Assembly: GCF_003992625.1 (NCBI RefSeq)
Contig: NZ_RZMW01000008.1
Span: 62,001 to 126,000 of the forward strand
Length of the DNA stretch: 64,000 nucleotides
Direction: 5' to 3'
Source: Pelagibacterium lentulum
GTDB taxonomy: Bacteria > Pseudomonadota > Alphaproteobacteria > Rhizobiales > Devosiaceae
Shown here: positions 56,213 through 64,000 of the stretch, one piece after another
How positions within the stretch are numbered: the stretch's first letter is position 1
Layout: the number at the start of each line of letters is the position of its first letter
Made by a program: the position numbers and the translations under genes
Notes under the pieces: model-generated
What the model saw: only the letters and a program-made list of their open reading frames with translations
What the model was told of the DNA's origin: nothing
Databases searched by the model: none

Positions 56213-56575
56213 TTAAGGACTGGTTGCCGAGCCTGCCAATTCTGACAAGCAATTGAGAAAGCGAAAACTGCCGCCCCGGTTGCATTCGCGGACAAAATCC
56301 TGAAGCGCTTTGCTGTTCGCAAGGTGCTCGGAAATGTCACCGACGATCAGGGCCTTCATTCGGTAATTGGTCAGTTTCTGAAAAAAGCCGCCTGCCTTGC
56401 GATTGCGAAGCTCGAAAAAATCCGGGGCCAGGCGCGAGACTGGAATGGCTACCCATTCCGCCTCGCTTCCATAAATTTCGCCCAGCAAATCGAGGGCGCC
56501 CTGCTCGTCGTTCAGTTGTAGCCCGTTGTCGTCAACAACGACGATCACCTGTCCACCGATGCTGACGTGTCTCAT
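56213..56575 (-). CDS. DUF4180-domain protein
   Basis: A 120-residue soluble protein, recognised as DUF4180 from its VDDNGLQLNDEQGALDLLGE-type N-terminus (indicated by LDLLGEIY), RLAPDFFELRNRKAG and NYRMKALIVGDIS segments. Function unknown. The start has GAGG. It lies between eno and the septum gene, a spot that is usually empty in related genomes, as far as I recall. Confidence 0.8.
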   Translation of the reverse strand: MRHVSIGGQVIVVVDDNGLQLNDEQGALDLLGEIYGSEAEWVAIPVSRLAPDFFELRNRKAGGFFQKLTNYRMKALIVGDISEHLANSKALQDFVRECNRGGSFRFLNCLSELAGSATSP

Positions 56576-56593
56576 TATGTCGCCTCACGCATG

Positions 56594-56614
56594 AGGGGCA
56601 GAGACACTGCCCCT
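56594..56614. repeat. 8-bp perfect hairpin between eno and DUF4180
   Basis: AGGGGCAG (56594-56601) pairs with CTGCCCCT (56607-56614) around a 5-base loop. It has no T run, so it is not a canonical terminator, but it lies 16 bases after the eno stop and just upstream of the DUF4180 start, where an attenuating or processing hairpin would fit. Confidence 0.55.
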
Positions 56615-56629
56615 ATGCCTGTCGTTATC

Positions 56630-57916
<1,287 letters not shown>

Positions 57917-58045
57917 TCATCTTTCAAATGGGAATACCAAGCCGCACTTCTATTTGAGGATTGGCAGTGATGAAAGGGTTTGGGGCAAAAATATTGCGGG
58001 CAGATGACGATCCACCTACCCGCAAACCGAAGCCTGCTGGTCAGA

Positions 58046-58411
58046 CTAATTCCAGTAAGGATCCACGTTATAGTATTTGTAGGCTTCCTGACGAGCGATC
58101 AGCCCGTCATCACGGGTCAGTTCATTGATCGATTTCGCGGGGGCCGCTTCAAGTTCTTCCTTGGAATAGGGCACGACATAACCGTCGGCATCCTTGGAAT
58201 AATCCAAGCTGGACCAGGGAAGAGGATGATATTTCTCTCCCATCCCAAGAAAGCCACCGAAACCGACGACCGCGAACATGATCGAATTATCCGTCTTGTC
58301 GAGGACGATGTCCTCAACAGATCCGATTTTTTCGCCGTTCATATTGTATACGCTTGTGCCAACGGCCTTTGTTGCGCGAATTGCCGTTGTATGACCGGAC
58401 GCTGTGGGCAT
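58046..58411 (-). CDS. PRC-barrel-domain protein
   Basis: A 121-residue soluble protein with a single PRC-barrel: TSVYNMNGEKIGSVEDIVLD at the start of the domain (marked by GEKIGSVED), then VVGFGGFLGMGEKYHPLPW. The C-terminal 30 residues are DVPY-type and unrelated. PRC-barrels in rhizobia are mostly uncharacterised stress or RNA-binding proteins. I start at ATG 58411 because of AGGAGG; an earlier ATG at 58441 lacks it. Confidence 0.85.
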   Translation of the reverse strand: MPTASGHTTAIRATKAVGTSVYNMNGEKIGSVEDIVLDKTDNSIMFAVVGFGGFLGMGEKYHPLPWSSLDYSKDADGYVVPYSKEELEAAPAKSINELTRDDGLIARQEAYKYYNVDPYWN

Positions 58412-58518
58412 GAGAACCTCCTGTTGGTCTTTTGTTTGCACAGGAACAACGTCAGGAGGTCAACGAGGTTCCAGCCCGCCAAAGTGTCTGCAAACTGAGG
58501 CGCAGCAGGCGCGAACCA

Positions 58519-58707
58519 TCAGGTCTCTTCGCTTTCATTGCGAAGATGCCCGTCAAGGCGCCGCATTTGCAGCGCTTTTTCTGCTTCGATTTTCTGCTTC
58601 TCGGTCTTTGTACGCCCAAAAAGCAGACGATTTTCGTCCGCCTGCTTCTCTTTTTCCGCCTTGGCTTTGCGTTTGCGAGCCGCTCGCAGATTGACGATCT
58701 CGGCCAT
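58519..58707 (-). CDS. DUF4169-family small protein
   Basis: A 62-residue, highly charged helical protein (NLRAARKRKAKAEKEKQA). It matches the DUF4169 family, which is confined mainly to alphaproteobacteria; function unknown. It starts 8 bases after pyrG and is probably translated from the same transcript. Such composition could also be a chance frame, but position and start support a gene. Confidence 0.75.
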   Translation of the reverse strand: MAEIVNLRAARKRKAKAEKEKQADENRLLFGRTKTEKQKIEAEKALQMRRLDGHLRNESEET

Positions 58708-58715
58708 AATGCTTG

Positions 58716-60350
<1,635 letters not shown>

Positions 60351-60410
60351 TCACCTTACATAAGATCAGTCAAAATCGAAGCGCGTTTTTGCACGAATGC
60401 AGGAAACGCA

Positions 60411-60440
60411 CACAAAAAAGAAGGGGATGTTTCCATCCCC
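60411..60440 (-). terminator. Rho-independent terminator after secG
   Basis: GGGGATG (60423-60429) and CATCCCC (60434-60440) form a 7-bp stem with a 4-base loop. On the minus strand a T-rich run follows (plus-strand A run 60413-60419). It lies 26 bases after the secG stop, and pyrG must then have its own promoter. Confidence 0.85.
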
Positions 60441-60465
60441 ATTCTTCTGGTCATTCAAGACCCGG

Positions 60466-60936
60466 CTAGTTTGCCGGTGCCTCCTCCTCTTGGGCAGGAG
60501 CCTCTGGCGCTGTCATCGCCTCTCCGGGAAGCAGCAAATCTTCCCCTCCAGCGGGAGCAGCGGGTGCCTCGACATCATCGGTTGGCGCCGCTGGCAGAGC
60601 AGGAACGCTCAAGTCATCATTACCAGTTCCCATTGCATCAAGCGCATCGAGAACCGATGCCGGCGAGCCATCGCCCTGCACCGCACGATCAAGAATAGTG
60701 CCCGAGCCACGTTCAACCTGGCTTACAATAGTCAGGCCAATTGCCGTGAGCATGAACAGCGTTCCAAGAATGGCTGTCGTTCTGGTGAGCAGATTTGCAG
60801 AGCCGCGCGCGGACATAAGTCCGCCGCCGCCACCACCGCCCATCCCCAGCCCGCCCCCTTCGGAGCGCTGCAGCAGGATTACGACGATCATGGCGAGCAC
60901 AATCAGCAGATAGGCGACAATCAGTACCGTTGCCAT
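60466..60936 (-). CDS. secG: Preprotein translocase subunit SecG (extended C-terminus)
   Basis: A 156-residue SecG: two membrane helices around a Gly-rich cytoplasmic loop (EGGGLGMGGGGGG) with the conserved NLLTRTTAILG segment. Typical SecG is about 75-110 residues; here an acidic, Ala/Pro/Glu-rich tail of some 70 residues follows. Such tails recur in rhizobia. It makes the SecYEG channel more efficient. The terminator at 60411-60440 ends the transcript. Confidence 0.93.
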   Translation of the reverse strand: MATVLIVAYLLIVLAMIVVILLQRSEGGGLGMGGGGGGGLMSARGSANLLTRTTAILGTLFMLTAIGLTIVSQVERGSGTILDRAVQGDGSPASVLDALDAMGTGNDDLSVPALPAAPTDDVEAPAAPAGGEDLLLPGEAMTAPEAPAQEEEAPAN

Positions 60937-61130
60937 AGGTCAGGGATGTCCTTCAGGTCTTCAAAGCCAAAAGGGCCGCGCAAAGCGCGACCGAGCCTTA
61001 TATCTTTATTGCGGACCGCTGATACAAGCCAAACTGGCTTTTTGGCTTCGCACAACGACGGTGTTGTGGCGCGTTCTACACGGAAAAATATCCAAATGCC
61101 AGATGTCAGCACCACTTTTCGACATACCGC

Positions 61131-61886
61131 TCAAGCAGCGGAAATAATACCGAAAAAGTCGTCTGCAAGCAGGCTTGCGCCGCCGACCAAGGCGCCATCG
61201 ACATTCTCAATCGCTAGAATTTCCCCGGCATTTGCGGGTTTTACCGAACCGCCGTAGAGAATGCGGGGCGTTGGCCCGGCCGCTCCATATCTTTTTGTCA
61301 GCTTAGATCGAATGTGGGTGTGCATTGCGGCAATGTCTGCCAGCGTGGGTGTTTTCCCGGTCCCGATGGCCCAAACAGGCTCATATGCAACAACAACCCG
61401 ATCTGGGCTTTCGGTTTCAGGTAGCGATCCGGCAAGTTGCTCGGAAACAACCTGATTCGCCCGCCCAGTCTCACGTTCGGCCTCGGTTTCACCAACGCAT
61501 ACAATAGGCGTCAGACCGGCACGCAGCGCCGCCATTGCTTTTGCCTTAACTTGACTGTCGGTTTCGCTGTAATCCGAGCGACGCTCGCTATGGCCAACAA
61601 TGACATAGGTTGCGCCGGCGTCTGCGAGCATTTGTGCGCTGACGTCTCCGGTATGGGCTCCCTGCTCGCTGGCGTGACAGTCCTGCCCACCGACGGCAAT
61701 TGCCGTACCCTTAACCGCTTGAAAGAAGCGTTCGACAAGTGTGGCGGGCGGGGCAATCAAAATATCCACATCGGCAAGGTCGGCGCCGGAAAGGTGATTG
61801 CGCAATTTAGTAACTTCGCTCAATGCGGCCCCGGTTCCGTTCATCTTCCAGTTTCCCGCGATCAGCGGACGCAACGCGTTGCTCAT
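61131..61886 (-). CDS. tpiA: Triosephosphate isomerase
   Basis: A 251-residue TIM-barrel enzyme. Substrate-binding NWKMNG, catalytic His in VGHSERR (about residue 100), catalytic Glu in AYEPVWAIGTG (about 170) and the phosphate loop GGSVKP are intact. ATG after GAGGAG. It diverges from the foldase gene 135 bases away, the common tpiA/ppiD layout in alphaproteobacteria. Confidence 0.97.
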   Translation of the reverse strand: MSNALRPLIAGNWKMNGTGAALSEVTKLRNHLSGADLADVDILIAPPATLVERFFQAVKGTAIAVGGQDCHASEQGAHTGDVSAQMLADAGATYVIVGHSERRSDYSETDSQVKAKAMAALRAGLTPIVCVGETEAERETGRANQVVSEQLAGSLPETESPDRVVVAYEPVWAIGTGKTPTLADIAAMHTHIRSKLTKRYGAAGPTPRILYGGSVKPANAGEILAIENVDGALVGGASLLADDFFGIISAA

Positions 61887-62021
61887 GAATTCTCCTCAAC
61901 TACATCTTGCTATGGCCAATCGAATGGCTTACCCCGGCTTCTGACACGCCTTGCGACGCTCAATGGTCCCTGTCTATTATGCGCGCGCCTCAAATGCCAC
62001 TGGGTTTTAGAACGGAAAAAG

Positions 62022-63893
62022 ATGCTCGATAGTCTTCGTAATGCAGGCCGGTCCTGGGTAGCCAAAGTGTTGATCGGTGTTCTTATTCTCGCCGTGGCAG
62101 GTTTTGGTATTCCAAGTGTTTTTCTGGATCTCAACGCAAATACAGTTGCGCGTGTCGGGGATCAGAATGTGACCGCGCGCGATTTTGATCGTCTTTATCG
62201 TAGCCAGCTCAATCAGTTTGCGGCTCAGACAGGTCAATCGCTAACCGCGCAGCAAGCGCTTGCGTTCGGTGTACCGGGTTCCGTTCTTGGGCAGTTGGCG
62301 AACGATGCCGCTATCGAGACGCTGGCGCAACGGCTTGATCTTGGTGCATCCGACGAGCGGCTTGCCGCATTTGTTCGACGGGACCCCTCTTTTGCCGGCG
62401 CGCTTGGAGCATTTGATCGCAGTGAGTTTGTCGCCGTTCTGCGGCAGGCCGGCTATACGGAAAGCGAGTATCTCAATCTTCAGCGCCGCGCAGCAAAGCG
62501 TGAGCAGGTTGGCGCAATCTTTGACGGTCTTGCCTTGCCTCAAACGGCATTCGATATCGCCCGCGCATATGAGAACGAGCGGCGCGTGATAGAGTTTATC
62601 GAGCTGAACCCCGTTTTGTTTGCCGTTATCGACGAACCAAGCGAGGAGGAACTCGCTCAGTTTTTCGAGGAAAACCAGAATCGGTTTCGCACTGAGGAAA
62701 CCCGTCGCGTTCGTGTTTTGCCACTTACCGCCGAGACGCTGGCCGCCGGCATTGAAGTTTCTGACACGGAAATAGAGGCCGAGTACGAACGCACCTCCAG
62801 TCAATATCAGACTGTCGAGCGCCGTTCAGTTCATCAACTCGTGTTGGCAAATGAGGAAATCGAGACAATCTTTACCCAAGGATTGGCAGATGGCGTTTCG
62901 TTTGAAGACCTTGTTGCTGAGGCCGGTGCGGAAGGTCGGGTGCAGGCACTCGGGACGCTTCAGCAATCGCAGATGACCGATACTTCTCTGGCTAATGCCG
63001 CGTTCGGCCTGGAGGAAGGCGAGTTTGCGATCATTTCCGGCGCACAGGGGCCGCGCGCCATCTGGGTGTCCGAAATCATTGAAGGCGGCGTTCAGCCGCT
63101 TGACGAGGTTCGCGATGCAATCGAGCGCAGCCTCGCTACAAGCCGGGCACAGGGACTTTTGCTCGATGCCTTTGATGCAATCGATGAAGCGCGAGCAGCC
63201 TTTCAGCCAATTGATGACGTGGCTGCTCACTTCGGGCTGGCGATTTATGAGCTTGATCTAACGCGTTCGGGCGATGCTCTTGCAGAAATTGACGCTATTC
63301 CAGCCGATGCGCGCTCCAATGTCACACAACAGATTTTTGATGCATCGGAAACCGCGAACATAACACCCGCGATTAATCTGGGCTCTAATCGTACGGTCTT
63401 TTTCGAGATCGAGAACGTGCAGCCGGTGCGCGATCAAACGCTTGACGAGGTTCGTGACGAGGCAATTGCGGCATGGCAGGAGTTGCAGTCCGAACTGAGC
63501 ATGATCGCGGCCGCTGAAGATATGGTTGCTTCTCTCGATTCCGGCGCGGATATGTTCATGACCGCCTCTCAGGCTGGCCAGATCCCGCAGGTATCCCAGG
63601 CATTCAGTCGTGACGGTTCGGGTGATGCTACGATCGGTGCAGATGTAGCGCGGGCCGCATTTATGGGCACGGTGGGAGCCGCAGGTTATGCGCCCATAGC
63701 CTCGGGAGAAGTGGTAGTTTTCCAAGTAACCGAGGTCATGGAAGCTGATGCCGACGCACAATCCAATATCGCAGCGGCGCTTTCAGCGAATTTCCCCGAT
63801 CAGATGTTTGGTAGCTTCGTGGAAGGTTTGCGTGAAGACACGCCTATCCGCATCAATGAATCAACGCTCAATCGCTTGATTGGGCTCGAATAG
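62022..63893 (+). CDS. PpiD/SurA-type peptidyl-prolyl isomerase
   Basis: A 623-residue membrane-anchored periplasmic folding factor. One N-terminal membrane helix (residues about 15-35), then a SurA-N-like helical domain and a parvulin-like rotamase region (about residues 255-380), with acidic helical C-terminal extensions. It assists folding of exported proteins. The true start is ATG 62022; the open frame back to 61437 is antisense to tpiA and not part of the protein. The trpE start follows 19 bases after the stop. Confidence 0.88.
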   Translation: MLDSLRNAGRSWVAKVLIGVLILAVAGFGIPSVFLDLNANTVARVGDQNVTARDFDRLYRSQLNQFAAQTGQSLTAQQALAFGVPGSVLGQLANDAAIETLAQRLDLGASDERLAAFVRRDPSFAGALGAFDRSEFVAVLRQAGYTESEYLNLQRRAAKREQVGAIFDGLALPQTAFDIARAYENERRVIEFIELNPVLFAVIDEPSEEELAQFFEENQNRFRTEETRRVRVLPLTAETLAAGIEVSDTEIEAEYERTSSQYQTVERRSVHQLVLANEEIETIFTQGLADGVSFEDLVAEAGAEGRVQALGTLQQSQMTDTSLANAAFGLEEGEFAIISGAQGPRAIWVSEIIEGGVQPLDEVRDAIERSLATSRAQGLLLDAFDAIDEARAAFQPIDDVAAHFGLAIYELDLTRSGDALAEIDAIPADARSNVTQQIFDASETANITPAINLGSNRTVFFEIENVQPVRDQTLDEVRDEAIAAWQELQSELSMIAAAEDMVASLDSGADMFMTASQAGQIPQVSQAFSRDGSGDATIGADVARAAFMGTVGAAGYAPIASGEVVVFQVTEVMEADADAQSNIAAALSANFPDQMFGSFVEGLREDTPIRINESTLNRLIGLE

Positions 63894-63911
63894 GACACAA
63901 AGGCGTTATTT

Positions 63912-64000
63912 ATGAGTGACGAGTTTGACGCCTTTGCTAAAATCTATGAGTCCGGCGCTGGGCAGGTGTTGTTCCGGAGGATCGTTGCCGATCTTGAAAC
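63912..64000 (+). CDS. trpE: Anthranilate synthase component I (first codons only)
   Basis: The frame ATG 63912 reads MSDEFDAFAKIYESGAGQVL and then FRRIVADLET, the start of TrpE, and runs off the window. Anthranilate synthase makes anthranilate from chorismate in tryptophan synthesis. The following position after the foldase is the usual rhizobial order. Only 29-30 codons are visible, so the call rests on the N-terminal pattern (VADLET) and on context. Confidence 0.75.
   Translation, partial: MSDEFDAFAKIYESGAGQVLFRRIVADLE

Noticed and set aside
61437-62021. A long N-terminal extension of the foldase (195 codons)
   Set aside because: It is antisense to tpiA on the opposite strand and has no similarity to PpiD/SurA.

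Overview
This 64 kb window looks like chromosomal DNA from an alphaproteobacterium of the order Hyphomicrobiales (Rhizobiales). A Devosia/Pelagibacterium-like genome is my best guess. The grounds are the dusB-ntrB-ntrC-ntrY-ntrX-trkA...hfq-hflX gene order, a fused ispDF gene, a pyruvate dehydrogenase E1-beta that carries its own lipoyl domain, an IalB-type periplasmic protein, and small rhizobial families such as DUF4169 and DUF4287. The genus is an inference from gene content; no database search was possible.

Layout. 1-6.9 kb: the 3' part of mfd, an IalB-family protein, a UbiH-type flavin monooxygenase, a quinone oxidoreductase and an EamA transporter, ending at tRNA-Ser(UGA). 7.1-12.6 kb: an accessory-looking envelope region. 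It holds an 817-residue fusion of a polysaccharide-flippase-type membrane domain to an APH-like kinase domain whose catalytic HGD is HGN, followed by two divergently transcribed paralogous FemAB/BioF2-type acyltransferases. 12.7-13.5 kb: a cold-shock protein with terminator and a small membrane protein. 13.5-15.9 kb: pxpB-pxpC-pxpA (5-oxoprolinase), translationally coupled. 15.9-23.2 kb: a core operon rlpA - D,D-carboxypeptidase - tmk - holB - metG - tatD family - MBL-fold hydrolase.

23.2-31.7 kb is probably acquired. It contains a LysE exporter, a truncated IS3-type transposase, a cytochrome c, and a five-gene heme-copper oxidase operon (subunits II, I, a III-like protein, III and IV). A DUF2189 membrane protein and a DUF4287/cupin pair follow. 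It separates the MBL-hydrolase operon from mazG. 32-45 kb: mazG, then on the minus strand dusB-ntrB-ntrC-ntrY-ntrX-trkA-trkH-hfq-hflX (nitrogen two-component systems, potassium uptake, RNA chaperone, GTPase). NtrX lacks the sigma-54 contact motif that NtrC keeps. 45-56 kb: ispDF and a CinA-type amidohydrolase, then on the minus strand the pyruvate dehydrogenase complex (pdhA-pdhB-pdhC, an SGNH hydrolase, lpdA), a Gfo/Idh/MocA oxidoreductase, a small membrane protein, lipA and a COQ10/RatA-type protein. LipA makes the lipoyl cofactor used by the lipoyl domains of PdhB and PdhC. 55.8-64 kb: a DivIC/FtsB protein, DUF4180, eno, a PRC-barrel protein, DUF4169, pyrG, secG and tpiA on the minus strand, then a PpiD/SurA-type foldase and the first codons of trpE on the plus strand.

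Most of the window is conserved housekeeping sequence. The two stretches most worth a second look are the flippase-kinase/FemAB-like module (7.1-12.4 kb) and the oxidase island with its IS scar (23.2-31.7 kb). I saw no CRISPR array, prophage, toxin-antitoxin pair or rRNA.
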